Assembly (NCBI GenBank): GCA_963930645.1 | Contig: CAWVNO010000536.1 | Location: 1 to 64,000, forward strand | Direction: 5' to 3' | DNA: 64,000 nucleotides | DNA from: Salticus scenicus | Taxonomy: Eukaryota > Arthropoda > Arachnida > Araneae > Salticidae | In this document: piece by piece, positions 33,976-47,028 of the stretch | Position numbering within the stretch: position 1 is the first letter of the stretch | How the letters are laid out: every line of letters starts with the position of its first letter | Made by a program: the position numbers and the translations under genes | Notes under the pieces: generated by a model | The model's database searches: none | Seen by the model: the letters and a program-made list of their open reading frames with translations, nothing else | What the model was told of the DNA's origin: nothing

Positions 33976-35464
33976 TGATGAAGAAAAAGGGGGATGTGCG
34001 AAGTTCCAATGGAATCCCACTATTCAGGTAGATAAACAGAAGAAATAATTTTTGAAATTTTAAAGATGAAATTAAACGTTGGTTTAAATACCCCGATGAT
34101 GTTTTTGCTGTCATCGACAAAAATGTAAAAATTAGAAAAACACTACAAAAATAAAATAAAATAAACCCTAACATATAAATAAAATATGAGAACTTATAAA
34201 CGAACTAAATAAAATATATGAGAAAAGCTGGTTATAAGAAAAACCTAGAGTATCAACTATATAAAAATAGAATTAAATAAATAACTCATATTGAAAATGG
34301 ACAGAAACCAAAGGAAAGATATGCTACAGCAATTTCATTTAATAAAAGTGCACCCAATAAATTTAAAAATGAAGTTTCAAAACTAAACATAAATATCCTC
34401 ACTAAACCTAACAGATATTTTCCAGCATATCAGTAACGACAAAATCCCCATAAACCCCTTAGAAACTGCAGGCATTTATGAGCTGCTTAGAATCACGTTA
34501 TGTTTACCGTGTTTCAATAAAATGCCTTAATGATATAATCCTGTAATAAATAAAAATTAAGTAAATTTTGAATAAAGTTTCAGTAATTATTTAAAACTAT
34601 GTATTTTTTTTTTTTTTTTTAATAGTTTTATATCATATTTCACACTGTCAGCCACTGGTGGTTGATGCGGCCTAAACGAAAAGTTCAGTGTCAGCCACCG
34701 ATGGCTGGCATGTCACTCAACGTCCTAATTACATAGCTATGAACTATGACTAAGAGAAAAATAGAAAAAATAGGATAAAAGAACATGAAACTGACTTTTA
34801 AATATAATAGAGCTTTACAGCTCTAACCAAAAATAATAAAGAACAAAATATAAAAATAGACTTTAAAAATGTAGAACGACTAGCAACTTTCAAAAATCTT
34901 ACATGCGCAGAAAAAAAAATCGTGAAACAAGAGTTTTTAAGTAAAGTGCAGTTGCAATTATGTGGAGGCTAATAGAAGTATTGACCAGAGATGGCTACCT
35001 ACTCGGCTCGAGAAATCGAATAAGAGAAGAATCAGCCATCGCAATACTCGACCATCACATAAGCAGCAAAGACTGTGGGTAATGTGAATTGTTCATACAT
35101 GTAATACTTACCAAATGTACCTAATCCAGGGTTTATGAAAAAAGGGGTGATACAACATAATCTAGAACCTCAGCACTGAGCTATAAAAGTGTCATGAATC
35201 AATGAAGTTTCAATATCAAATAAAATTGCACCCCATACCACAACTCTCAGTTGTCAGGCCATGCAGCAGACGATAGTCAAGCACAGCCGCCACATTTTTA
35301 ACTTATACCATAACAATGTTAGTACTCACGTTTTACTCAAAGCCCAATCGCTGAGTTACCTATGAATAATAACTCAGTGAATTCATGCTGAAATAATGGT
35401 GTTCTTGTTACACATGAGATCATTAGCCGCCAAAAGTTAATAATTTCAATATTCTATTATAAGT
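33705..35464. other. non-coding stretch
   Basis: No convincing gene. The frames are short and AT-rich (for example 33941-34174 on the minus strand, driven by a poly-A tract). A pair of similar ~25-bp blocks (gtcagccac...ggtggttgatg and gtcagccacc...ggctggcatg) lies at 34648-34715. Confidence 0.4.
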
Positions 35465-35470
35465 TATATG

Positions 35471-35609
35471 CAGGGATGGAACACGGGCACAGAATTCATA
35501 CCACTCTCAATGTAAGAAAATTTTCTGCTTCTTAAATGAAGGATATTATAGGTAGAGAAATTTCTTAAACGGATTCCGGTATGAATTCTGCGCCCGTGTT
35601 CCATCCCTG
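35471..35609. mobile_element. MITE family E
   Basis: 139 bp, CAGGGATGG...CCATCCCTG. The exact 6-bp TSD tatatg flanks it (35465-35470 and 35610-35615). Confidence 0.85.
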
Positions 35610-35615
35610 TATATG

Positions 35616-36389
35616 CCTACATGATTTTATCGCATTTGAATAATTTTTTAGGCATAACTAAAACTCTTATGACTTTTAGTGGAGGAAGAAAAAAAAAGGG
35701 ACTTAGGGACCATTTTGCGAAAAAAGGGACTTTTAGGGACCTGAAAAGAGTTAAGGGACTTTTAAGGGCTTTAGGGACCACACTAAATGCCCTGATTAAG
35801 TCAAGTCAGTCTCTGAACTTCATTACTTGAATACACAGTAGAAATGGTAAAATATAAAGAAATCGTACAAGACACCTCTTCGCATCAGTTATGTTTAAAT
35901 TTGAGCAGAATATTTTGAGCATTAACACATTACAGCAAAAAAACATTTTTGTTCGTAAATTCGGAATATTTCAGAGTATTCACGAATTCATGAATTCGTC
36001 TGCGTGTGTTCTGATTTCCGTAAATAATTTGAGAATGCTTTGAAACTTACTTTAGTTATTCATTTTCGATATAGCTTGTCTCCTACTGAAACTGGAATAA
36101 ACAGCACAGAGGGTTCATGCAAAGTGTGTCTCTTTTGGGTGCTTCTATGAACGAACCATAAACACTGTATATACCAGTAAAAACTATTCAACTTTATCTA
36201 TGTTTTTCACGAATAATTTATCGAAATTTGCCATAATTTGGATGACTATATGATATTGTCGGAACAATTTTGTAAGGTCCTGTACATTAATTATGAATCC
36301 TAAGCACACATATTTTTGACAGAAATCAAGATTTTTAAGCATTTCCATAATATACGCTACTTTCATTTCGTTGAATGCAGAGTAACGAT
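35616..36389. other. non-coding stretch with agggactttt-type short repeats
   Basis: Between 35690 and 35785 the string aagggac or tagggac recurs six or seven times at short intervals, giving an open frame (35621-35830) that is probably a by-product of the repeat. Nothing else is recognised. Confidence 0.4.
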
Positions 36390-36830
36390 GTCAAAATACG
36401 TTTAAAAGAAATTCACCCAATATGTCGTAATGATAACAAAATCTTTGGTGTGTCCCTGTACACACTCCATATACAATATAGTTATAAAAAAATAATGCAG
36501 CTATTTCTATACAGAGTCTAAATGTGTGTACCAATGTACAAGTCAATCGGAAGATTTTGTAAGCCGCTATTGCGGTACATACAAATTCTATCCATAGGCC
36601 GTAATGATAAAAAAAAAAACTTTGGCGTGTCCCTGTACACGAACTGGAAATAGAATACACACTTAAAACTACACAGCTAATTCCATGTGGCTCCTGAACA
36701 TGTGTACCAAATTCCATTTTGCGGCCGGTATCGCGAGAAAAACGGACAAACATAGAGACACACAAACAGACAGAACCTAAAATCTTTTTGAGTCTCAACA
36801 TGGAGATTTCCACTGACGTTTCAGAAATAA
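36390..36830 (-). repeat. family H-related repeat with internal direct duplication
   Basis: Two ~190-bp related units (about 36415-36545 and 36595-36720), each with gtcgtaatgataa or gccgtaatgataa, a tgtccctgtacac motif and gtgtaccaa. An acagac-type microsatellite tail follows near 36760. The frame 36391-36813 is a by-product. Confidence 0.5.
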
Positions 36831-37278
36831 ATAATGCAAAGTGGGACTCACAGTACTTTTCTTACCATGCATTTCGATATTATTAAGACAGATTGTAGAT
36901 TAAAGAGATAACGAGCACTGTATATAAACCTACGTTCAAAATCAGTCAAACTATGTTTAGGATAAGTTTCATTTGATAAATAATTTTGTGTGAGGGGCGG
37001 GGTTTACGCCCACTTACACGCCCCCACTTTAATATGGTGGCTACATTTATATAGAATTCAAGGCTGTTGTTAAATTGAGAAATTTATTCCAAATTATTCA
37101 GTTTTCATCATTCAATCTTCATCAGGGTTTTGAATTAGAACCCCATACGAACTTCAAAATACATCATTTGAATTGCATGCTATTGTTTCTTTTAGAGTTA
37201 TGAAGATAATTCACATACACAAACAACAACCGTTAAAATCTTGGATTCAGTATTCAGGAAATCTCAAAACACGTAATT

Positions 37279-37316
<38 letters not shown>

Positions 37317-37696
37317 AGCTATTTTACCTAAAAAATATTTATTTACCATATGACTATGATGGATTAATTTTCATTGCTGAGTAGTTTTACAGGATATAGT
37401 AAAATATAATAAAGCTCTTCCATCAACGACACTCAATAAATAAGAATGTTTTCACTAAATTATTCATGGTATTGCACGTCTTCTATAAGTTATGTACCAC
37501 ATTGTATACTTAAATATAAACCTTTAATAATAATGCATAGAACATTCTGAAAGACAATTCCCCTGAAACAGTCGTCAATAAAATCGCATTATATTCTAGT
37601 TCTTTTGGGAAACCCTGTAAACGGATGATGAATGTTTTTTATACCGTATTCTACACGAAACATGTTTTTATGAATGCATAAAATATATGTTTATTT
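36831..37696. other. non-coding stretch
   Basis: AT-rich sequence with a long A-run at 37280-37312. No gene or repeat boundary is recognised. Confidence 0.4.
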
Positions 37697-39639
37697 CATT
37701 TTGTTTAGAGTATCCTGTATATGTTAAACTCTAGTTACCAGAAATTTCGTACATAAATGTAATGTTATTTGATTTCTCTTAGATGTCCCTGTATGTGAAC
37801 CATTTGCTTGATCTCAAAGAAAAGTGTAAACCTTTTCTGGGGAAGCAATTTTTTTTCATTTAAAATTAACAGCTACCAGAAATTACCAACAATATTAAAA
37901 GACAGGAAATAAATGAAGTTATTCTTTTAAGTTATAAAAGAAAAAATTAAAAAAAAAATTTCCGGGGGAGTTTGTGCGATTTTGAATTAAAATTTTCAGT
38001 TGCACTATGGAACCACCTCCCCTGAAAGGGTTAATGTCGCACCCCCTTATGATACAGATTTAGATAACCGAGATTGGACCTCCTGCTACTATTTCTTCTT
38101 GAGATATGCTGATAACACATACACACTTTCGAAAATTCAACTCCAAAACAATTCTTTTTCTACCATATATCGGGTAGGTACTCCAGTGATTGGCATGCTC
38201 CAGTAATTGACATGTATCCCAAAATAATTAATAAATAAGGAAAATAATAAAATCATACATTTTACATATGAGAATTTTAGCATTTTATGTCAAACACTGG
38301 AACATGAGGTGCTAATAACTAGTAAAATGAATAGGTAGCACACTGGAACATAGGCTGCCAATTACTGATAAAATGAAAAACTGGCAGTGTCAATTAATGG
38401 AAATTGAGTGGGTGTCAAACAAAAATTCATAAAAAAATAAAAAATAAAATGTTATCAAATGCATTTATTTTAACATATATGTGGTTCTGAATGTTTTTTA
38501 TGCCATGTGTATTAACTTACGATTTCTAAAAATATTTTCTGATGATTAGAACTTTAAAAACGTCAGAGATTGCTCTAAAAGTGTCAATCACTGGAGCACT
38601 TACCCTATGTATCTGAAAGCGAAATAATGATAATAATAAAAAAAAAAATTAAAATTAAAAGATTTAAAAAAAAAAAAAAAAGAAAGAAAGAAAAGAAAAG
38701 TAATAAATATGCAGAAAACAATTTAATTTACCAAACTGTTCTTAGAAGACGGTTAAAACTTATAATAATTGGATCTCTCTCAGGACCAATTGATCGTTTT
38801 ACAGAATATTTCTTGATGGTGCGTCAAATTAGCATATTATCTTTGATCTGACGCAGGTGCGCATTTCAGGAACTATTTTGCATATTTTAATAATCTCTAA
38901 TACTTTCATATAATACGAGTATTTTCGATCAAGGTGTTGATTAAGCATCATACAGAAGGAGTCACGAAAATTAAACATTGACTAACGGGATAAGCGGGGA
39001 AAAGGAAGGGGAAAAGCTAAATTAGCAGTAATGCAGCTGTGCAACATATCGTTCTCTCTAAGTAAGAAGGTCTGGTTAAATAATTTAAAATTTCTCATTT
39101 TATTTCTCAATTTCCTTATTATTAAATTGCTCAACTGAATTCTCAGAAAGAACACGTTGAAAAAAAATGTACATGGCAGCTGCAATTTCTTTATTGAATT
39201 TTGAAGTACTGTTGAGTTCCACCCTCTGGAAGCTTTGTACTTTTAAACCGCGTTTTATCGAAGAAACTGGAAGCTATTAAATTTTCTCGGTAACGAGAGA
39301 GTTAAAAACCAGCTGACATTTTCAAATGAAGAAGAAATATGATAAAACGAATTTTTATTGGAGATAAACGATTTTCGTTCTAACAATTTTACAAATTCTA
39401 AAAATACTGCTTTTCCTCCTCTATGTTTTGAGTCAGCAATTCTACAGGCTGAAGCGATATTTTTCCTTTTTCTTCTAAATGGATTTCTTTCCATGCGAAA
39501 TGAGTAAATAAAAATAATTTCTCCGCTTAAAATTTTACAAACAAATTATATAAAATGGTAAGCAAAACACTTTTAATAAAATATATCTTAGTCCAATACA
39601 CATATTTATCTGTATACTATTAAAATTTCCTACAAAACT

Positions 39640-40790
39640 GTGTATTTCTTAACGCGTCATTTAAGCACAGCTCAACAAACACCTTTTTAACAATAACCTG
39701 CTTATGCCTGAACAATTTGGTTTTAGGCCTAAACATTTTATTCAACACCAGCTGCTTCGTGTTGTTTAATTCCTCTGCGAAAACGTCAATGCGAACATTC
39801 CAGCAGCAGCTATATTCCTTGACGTTGTTAAGGCCTTTGACAAAGTGGGGCATGGAGGCTTTATATACAAGTTAATTAAGCTTAATTTTCCTGCCTACAT
39901 TACACATCTTTTACACAGCTACCTTAGCAATCGCATTTTTGTCGTCCGTGTCAACAACTCCATTTCATACAACAAACACATCATCGCTGGCATCCTTCAA
40001 GGCTCTGCCATCGGCCCTACACTTTTTAATAGTTATTTTAATGACATTCTAAGACACCTACGTACCAACTTAGCCCTCAACGCAGACGCCACCGTCCTTT
40101 ACACATCAAGTCACTTCACCTACACCTTATGCATAAGCGTATTCAAGAACACCTTGACAAACTCATGAATTGGTTTGCTCTATGGCGCGTTCTAATAGAT
40201 GAAAATAAGATTTCTGCGATTTTCTTTTTCGGAAAATTAAATTATCCTAATCTTATTGTTATTAATAATACTGCCTTTCTATTCTATGGAAGGATGAGAC
40301 AAAATACCTGGGAGTTCATCTCGACCGACGACTTACTTTCAAAAATCATATTTTACGGACCAGATGTAAAGCATCTGGCGTACTTAAAGCTCTTGATCCC
40401 TCATTCAAGGGTAATACCTTAAGCATTCGAAATAAACTTACTCTGTATAAAGCACGTGTTCTTCCTACTTCCACGTACTTTTGCCAATTTGGGGGTGCGC
40501 CTGCGACTCCTCTATAGAATTTCATTCTCGGGACCCATAATAAAGCACTTCGACGTATCCGAAGTGGTAATAGGTATCTCCGTAACACAACTATTAGAAA
40601 AGACCTACGAACTGTTTCTTTTAAAGAACGCGCTACACATCTATGCAAAACTTTCTTCGGCTCCATTAATAATTTATATAATGATATCATTGCTGAAATC
40701 CCCCCCCCCCCCGATTACGAGATTTCGTCTCCTTCAAATAGGAAGCGTCCTCTCTTCTCTCTTTTATCCGAGTTTGTAATGATCGATAGA
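39640..40790 (+). pseudogene. jockey-type LINE reverse transcriptase remnant
   Basis: Degenerate RT spread over three frames. A F-D-K-V segment near 39838 precedes H-G-G-F and L-H-S-Y-L-S-N-R; then comes the G-I-L-Q-G-S-x-x-G-P-x-L-F motif (39987-40027), matching jockey-clade RT block order. The catalytic Y-A-D-D box is degraded: at about 40078-40095 it reads N-A-D-A. Further pieces in other frames (40129-40422 and 40430-40790) follow the normal thumb and connector order. The 5' part of the ORF, including the endonuclease, is absent. Multiple stops and frameshifts mark it as dead. Orientation and order are seen; the clade is inferred from motifs. Confidence 0.7.
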
Positions 40791-41600
40791 TGGCGCTTTT
40801 TCAACTTTTGTTGTTAGTAAGTATAATAGCCACGTGTATTTATTGTTCTATTTGTGTTACTACTTGATATTCGTGCTATAATTTCTCCGCCATTACATCA
40901 TGGAAAATCGATTGCTTTTGGAAAAAATATTTCAGTTTATTCAAAGTTCGATCGGAAGTAGATGTTTAACTGAAGCTGAAAAAAATATTAGTTTCAAATC
41001 ATCTGATTAATTCTTTACTTCCATTAGCCGAAGCAACTGAAATTTTAAATTTGTCATTTGGAAATAAATGGAAGCTTAATTCTGGATTTCTTGATCCTTT
41101 GGAAATACACTGAGGCACACAACAGTATGTGTTATCTTTTTTACCGAATTTATTAATTTTTATTCAATAAATATTTGTGAAACTAAACTTCGAATATACA
41201 GCAAGCAATGGCGTCTCGACGAAAGCCGAAAGCTATCTGTGTTAATTACAATTTCACCTTAGCCCACCAGAGGGCGAGCATTTCATTACAATCGCGGATT
41301 AGACCCTTAACCATTTTTTTTTTCTTTATTTTTAAACCGACTTCCAATAGTCACTTTATGTAATTCCTAATTGAAACCCCATGCTGTTGCTTAGTGGGAT
41401 TAACACACGGCGCATAAGTCTTGGATACTAGTAAGAGTCCTTTTCAGTGCCTAGTGGTTCGACCACGACCGAAGAGACTGAGTAGTGTCCGGGTGTGACC
41501 ACCTACTCTGCAGCACATCTTTCAAATTGCCTGTTTCCAGGTTGCCATATTCTAATTATATATATATATAACTTTGAAGAATAAAGATTGAAAAAAAAAT
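40791..41600 (+). other. possible 3' part of the jockey-type LINE
   Basis: No coding capacity. It ends with aataaagattgaaaaaaaaa at about 41580-41600, a polyadenylation-signal-plus-A-tail arrangement suited to a LINE 3' end. The link to the upstream RT is inference. Confidence 0.35.
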
Positions 41601-41908
41601 TTATGGTTACTTTAGAGCGCCTTTTTTTTTTTTTTTAAGCTATTGTATAGCTTTTATCGCGGGCTTTGAGCGCGGCGACCGAATCGAAAAATTCCGTAAC
41701 GAAAAAAAAACCTAACACAGTTCGGCAAACTTCGGTAGACTTCGGCTGTACGAAGCTCGCACGGATCGAGACGAGCTACTCCGAAATCGGACGAATACGT
41801 AAGCAGCTGTTTGTGAGAAAGTATATAGGTGTATAGGTATCTATCATCTATGTGCAACAGTGAATAGCTGTACGCGTAAAATTTGTGTATAAAGTAGATC
41901 AGATAAAA

Positions 41909-43428
41909 CTTGAATATCCCCATTCGACTTGTAGGCCTTTAAAACCTATTAAATACCTTTCCTCTATTAAAATTTGTTTTCTTATCGGTCACCACGCTCA
42001 AAAAGTGTAACTTGAATTAATATCAAAGAAAAAACTTGAATACCCCCATTCGACTTGCAGGCCTTTAAAACCTATTAAATACCTTTTCTCTATTAAAATT
42101 TGTTTTCTTATCGGTCACCACGCTCAAAAAGTGTAACTTGAATTAATATCAAAGAAAAAACTTGAATATCCCCATTCGACTTGCAGGCCTTTAAAACCTA
42201 TTAAAATACCTTTTCTCTATTAAAATTTGTTATCTTATCATTATTGTTATCTTATCATTATTGTTATCTTATTCATTAATATCAAAGAAAAATCTTGAAT
42301 ATCCCCATTCGACTTGTAGGCCTTTAAAACCTATTAAATACCTTTTCTCTATTAAAATTTGTTTTATATCGGTCACCACGCTCAAAAAGTGTAACTTGAA
42401 TTAATATCAAAGAAAAAACTTGAATATCCCCATTCGACTTGCAGGCCTTTAAAACCTATTAAAATACCTTTTCTATTAAAATTCGTTTTCTTATCGGTCA
42501 CCACGCTCAAAAAGTGTAACTTGAATTAATATCAAAGAAAAAACTTGAATATCCCCATTCGACTTGCAGGCCTTTAAAACCTATTAAATACCTTTTCTCT
42601 ATTAAAATTCGTTTTCTTATCGGTCACCACGTTCAAAAAGTGTAACTTGAATTAATAAAAAAAAAAAAAATACTTGAATATCCCCATTCGACTTGCTGGC
42701 CTTTAAAACCTATTAAAATACCTTTTCTCTATTAAAATTTGTTTTCTTATCATTATTGTTATCTTATCATTATTGTTATCTTATTCAATAATATCAAAGA
42801 AAAAACTTGAATATCCCCATTCGACTTGCAGGCCTTTAAAACCTATTAAATACCTTTTCTCTATTAAAATTTGTTTTCTTATCGGTCACCACGCTCAAAA
42901 AGTGTAACTTGAATTAATATCAAAGAAAAAACTTGAATATCCCCATTCGACTTGCAGGCCTTTAAAACTTATTAAAATACCTTTTCTCTATTAAAATTTG
43001 TTTTCTTATCATTATTGTTATCTTATTCATTAATATCAAAGAAAAACCTTGAATATCCCCATTCGACTTGCAGGCCTTTAAAACCTATTAAATACCTTTT
43101 CTCTATTAAAATTTGTTTTCTTATCGGTCACCACGCTCAAAAAGTGTAACTTGAAATTATATCAAAGAAAAAACTTGAATATCCCCATTCGACTTGCAGG
43201 CCTTTAAAAACCTATACCTTTTCTCAAAAAATAGAGTTAGATCATTCAAATTTGGTACATCGAGGTTTTCGATACCTACAAATCGATTGCGGATATTTTT
43301 GATATATTCTCATTGCGGATATATTCTCATTTATTCAATAAAAGAAAAAATTTGTTTTCTTATCGGTCACCACGCTCAAAAAGTGTAACTTGAATTAATA
43401 TCAAAGAAAAAACTTGAATTAATATCAA
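41909..43428. repeat. ~126-bp tandem minisatellite, 11 copies plus a partial
   Basis: Repeat starts (cttgaata) at 41909, 42035, 42161, 42294, 42419, 42544, 42673, 42806, 42932, 43048 and 43174. Most units are 125-126 bp and contain ccccattcgacttgcaggcc and cggtcaccacgctcaaaaag. Three units replace the cggtcacc segment by reiterated ttatcattattgtta, giving 133-bp or 116-bp variants. The last unit carries unrelated sequence (about 43225-43345). No coding frame runs through it. Confidence 0.9.
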
Positions 43429-44639
43429 AAAAAAAAAAAAAAATAAAAAAAAAAAAAAATACTGCATAAATAAAATAAATAAATAATTATAATTGCATAA
43501 GTTGATAAAAAATGCTATGCAATAGCTTTACCGTGGCAGTCCTCGAGTGCCACACGTATTTTTTTTTAATTATTATTATTCGGACAGACTTTCTGGCATG
43601 TTTACAGCCTTTTTCCATGATCACGGGTTCTGAGAACATTTTTACTCTTTTAGACCATTTATATTTTTACAGTACTTTATACTGTACACGTAGATTTTAT
43701 CTCTGCAGCTAAACTTAATTTCACCAGGCTCATATATTTAGCTAGACACTAAACCACAGACAGGCCGTAAAGTACATGTGCACTAGGTAGGCCAGCAATG
43801 ATTGCCCTAGTTCCCAGTAATTATTTCTTTCTTCTGTATCACTATATAACTTATGTATAAGATAAAAACTCTGAAAAAAAAAATCAAAATTAAAATCTTA
43901 TTAGATACTGCACAACGCAATGCAAATATACGCTAGCAAAATATAATACAGTTGCTATGTACCGTTTTTGTTTCCATAAAATGTTTGTAGCAGAAACCTT
44001 TTAGCCTAATCTAATGTTAAATGCATCTAAAATAAAGTAGAAATATTTGAACGTCTTGTTTTAAAAAGTAACATGAATTTCGAAGGCTAAGGGAAAAAAA
44101 AACAATATTTTCTATTTTTTTTTTTTTTTTTTTTAATAATATTTTTTATTTAAAATTTTCAGCTTATGAAAGAGCAACATTTAAAAAATATTTTATAAAA
44201 TTTTCATTAAAAAGTTTGGATAATTCAACCGGGTGGATCTTGGTCTCCGAAAAATCGATGGGCACGATTATTCAAAAACTAATGCATAGATCGTACTGAA
44301 AATTATCACACTTCTGGGAAATAGAATTGGCTAGTGCTTGAGCAAAGACCTTTAAAAAAAATAATTATAATAACAAGTATTTGGCAGAGTTGTATGCAAA
44401 AAAACAGTACGTTTTTCGGAATATTTCACCCATGTATAGCTTTGTAAAATTAGTTGTAATCCAAAATAAGAAAAATCCTTCTTTCAGGCGCCAAATTGTT
44501 TCCAAGTGTCAGCAGCTTGAAAGTTTTATTCTAACATGGTAACAATCAGATATTTGCGAAGAAAACATGCAAATAGTGTTTTCTCAAAAGAAAAAAAAAA
44601 AGGAGTTAGGGATTTTTCTTCGAACTTAACATAATATAG

Positions 44640-44848
44640 CATACTTGCCAACCGTCTCATTATGAACCGTACAATTTTTAGTACCCGCCTTTTTTTTTCA
44701 CACCAATAATTTTTTAGAGTAATTTTAGTCTTATTTAATCGTAACAACATTTGGAGAGAATTACTCTATATAGTGGTGTGAGAAAAGGGGCGTTTTTTCA
44801 GTGTCGTTAACAATTGTATGGTTATTAATGAGATGGTTGACAAGTATG
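44640..44848. mobile_element. MITE family F inside duplication copy 2
   Basis: Ends catacttgcc and gacaagtatg; 6-bp TSD atatag on both sides. Copy 1 at about 30025 reads through without it. Confidence 0.8.
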
Positions 44849-45060
44849 ATATAGTACGTCTATATATATTCCTAGATATGTCTACATGTCTCCCAAGTAA
44901 TTAGTAATACATCTAAACAAACGATAATTAGGGTTCAATGTGTTTTCTGAAAAACTGTATGCAAAGGAGAAAACATGGTTTGAATACTTGCTCACAGTCA
45001 GGGACTCGACTAAGTTTATTGATAAATTTTATCCATCATTATGTAAAAAAAAAAAAAAAA

Positions 45061-45194
45061 AGAGAGAAAAAAGGAGGAGAAGAAGATTATTCTTATTATT
45101 ATTTTATTTATTTATTTATTTTTAATTTATTATTTACGTGTAAGTAATTTTTTTTTTTTTTTTAATGTCGAAAAGAAAAAATGAACATGCAAAC

Positions 45195-45236
<42 letters not shown>

Positions 45237-45512
45237 GTTTATTTGTGGTTTTATTAATTTGAGTTCTCACAATGAGTCCAAATTATTATAATAAGTATTT
45301 TATTTCGATACTGCATGTAGTTATTCATTTTACTGCTTCCTTTTTATTCCATTAAACTTTTCTCTGAAATTTAACATGTGAATAATTTTGATACCAAAAT
45401 TCAATGGTCATATAAATATTAACTTCTGTTTATTGCTACGTTTAGTATCACTACACAAATTAAAAATAATAATAATAATAATACCTCGAAAAATGCGTCT
45501 TTCTTATGTTAG
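45061..45512. other. AT-rich stretch with TTA microsatellite
   Basis: A (TTA)n run at about 45197-45232. Nothing else is recognised. Confidence 0.5.
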
Positions 45513-45716
45513 GGTATAGACATAAATGCAAACATTTTACTTTTTTCCTGAATATGTTTAGCCCCGCCTTTATTTCGCACCACTTTATTACTAGAAATTT
45601 TTTTTCCAACTTATAACTTTAATAAGATAAGAAAAAGTTACTCATAAAAAATAAGTGGTATGAAATGAAGGCGGGGCTTGAAATACTACAAAATAAATTA
45701 TAATTTTGGCATGTAT
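45513..45716. mobile_element. MITE family F, diverged
   Basis: An inverted pair gccccgcctttatttcgcaccactt and its relative at 45658-45682 sits around an AT-rich core. Outer ends are decayed, so boundaries are approximate. Confidence 0.5.
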
Positions 45717-45996
45717 GGTATAGGGTTATAGGGATATGGTATAGGGCGTATACTCTTATAGGCTTTTACTGGAAAAAGAACTGCAGCACAAAGAAAATTA
45801 CAAAGAGGACAATAGCAAGAAACTGTTTAAATGAAACATGTTAGATTAATTCAAGGAGAAATTTTGAGCAATTTAAAGCGAGACGCTTGTGCAGATGCTC
45901 AACAGATTAAGGCTACAAGGCAAGTATAACTTAAAGAACATGCACAAGCCTTTCTCCAGGAACATGCTACAAGTGAAAACAACAACGCAGTTTTAC

Positions 45997-46176
45997 CAGT
46001 GTTGCTTGATTTTGCGACTTTTTAATTCAGTGGTCACCAATAATTTTGAGAAGTAGTATTTGATATATATAATAGACGAATCGAATTAAAGAATCGTCCA
46101 TACTATACATCAAATATCACTTCTCAAAATCATTGGTGACAATTGAATTAAAAAGTCTCAAAGTGTGGCACCACTG
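45997..46176. mobile_element. hAT-like MITE, family C
   Basis: 180 bp, CAGTGTTGC...CACCACTG, with the perfect 8-bp TSD agttttac (45989-45996 and 46177-46184). Confidence 0.8.
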
Positions 46177-46357
46177 AGTTTTACTAGCAAACATAAAAGG
46201 CACTGTAAAGATCTTAATTAAACAATGTGTAAAATTGATTAAAATGTATAGTTCACACAATAATTAAATAGTGATATTTTATGCATTTTGGCAATTTAAT
46301 ATCGACTATAGATTTATTCTCTTTTTTAATCCATTCATTTATACGATATAACATGCG

Positions 46358-46556
46358 ACATACCAAAGTTTCCAACTTTTATAATTTTTGCCCGAGCGCT
46401 TTTAGTCACGCCTTTATTTCACATTACTTTATTAATAGACTAGTTTTCTACAATATAAAATACGACGATAAAATAAGAAAAAAGTACATTTCAAAAAACT
46501 TTGTAGGAAAAGAAGGCGCGGCTAACAAGGCTCCGGAATAAATTAGAAAAGTTGGT
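46358..46556. mobile_element. MITE family F, diverged
   Basis: Inverted ends atacca(a)...aacttttataa and aaaagttggtat enclose cacgcctttatttcacattactt and an inverted ggcgcggct block. The 46281-46541 open frame is a by-product. Confidence 0.45.
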
Positions 46557-46625
46557 ATCTTTATAACTACATGTTAGCTAAATATTTATATATATGTATA
46601 TTTAGCTGATTAGAAAGTATATAAA

Positions 46626-46821
46626 CATTGCTGCCAATATTTTAATTTATTCCGGAGTATTTTTAGCCCCGCCTCTAATTCATACCACTTTTTATTTAAG
46701 AGTAATTTCTTTTTATTTTATCGAAGTTTTGTATTGGAGAAAAAATTCTATAAATAAAGTGGTGTGAAATAGAGGCGGGACTAAAAATGCTCCGGAATAA
46801 ATTAAAATATTGGCAGCTATG
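46626..46821. mobile_element. MITE family F, diverged
   Basis: Long inverted ends (gctgccaatattttaattta and complement) around inverted gccccgcctct and agaggcgggac blocks. A 7-bp flank atataaa is present on both sides. Confidence 0.65.
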
Positions 46822-46953
46822 ATATAAATAGTTCCATATTTATGTAACTGTTACATATATTTTATATTCTATACATTTTGTAAAAATTAATTTCATTTAA
46901 ATTTGTTTTTCGCCTATTATATATATTACATAACTACCAACATCCTAATTAAT

Positions 46954-46998
46954 GGGTTGGGATGGGTTGTGGGGATTAAGGCCGATTGACTGCTCTAG
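46954..46998 (-). mobile_element. SINE 3' fragment
   Basis: About 45 bp (tgtggggattaaggccgatt core) matching, inverted, the 3' end of the SINE at 10318-10560. Confidence 0.5.
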
Positions 46999-47028
46999 GT
47001 TCCCAAGCCTGAGCGAGGTTGTCTGTGA

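Larger units (their letters stand above)
37697..45060 (+). repeat. segmental duplication, copy 2
   Basis: Direct-orientation paralogue of 22250-30300. It is interrupted at about 39645-43835 by a LINE remnant, a minisatellite and unclassified sequence, and at 44640-44848 by a family-F MITE. It lacks the SINE, both family-B MITEs and the large family-G element of copy 1. Confidence 0.75.

Noticed and set aside
40346..40690. 114-codon antisense frame across the LINE remnant
   Set aside because: The plus strand carries RT-like sequence in the expected order; the antisense frame has no recognisable domain.
41909..43428. Regularly spaced repeat array, possible CRISPR-like
   Set aside because: Units are adjacent ~126-bp tandem copies without unique spacers, in a eukaryotic TE-rich context; it is a minisatellite.
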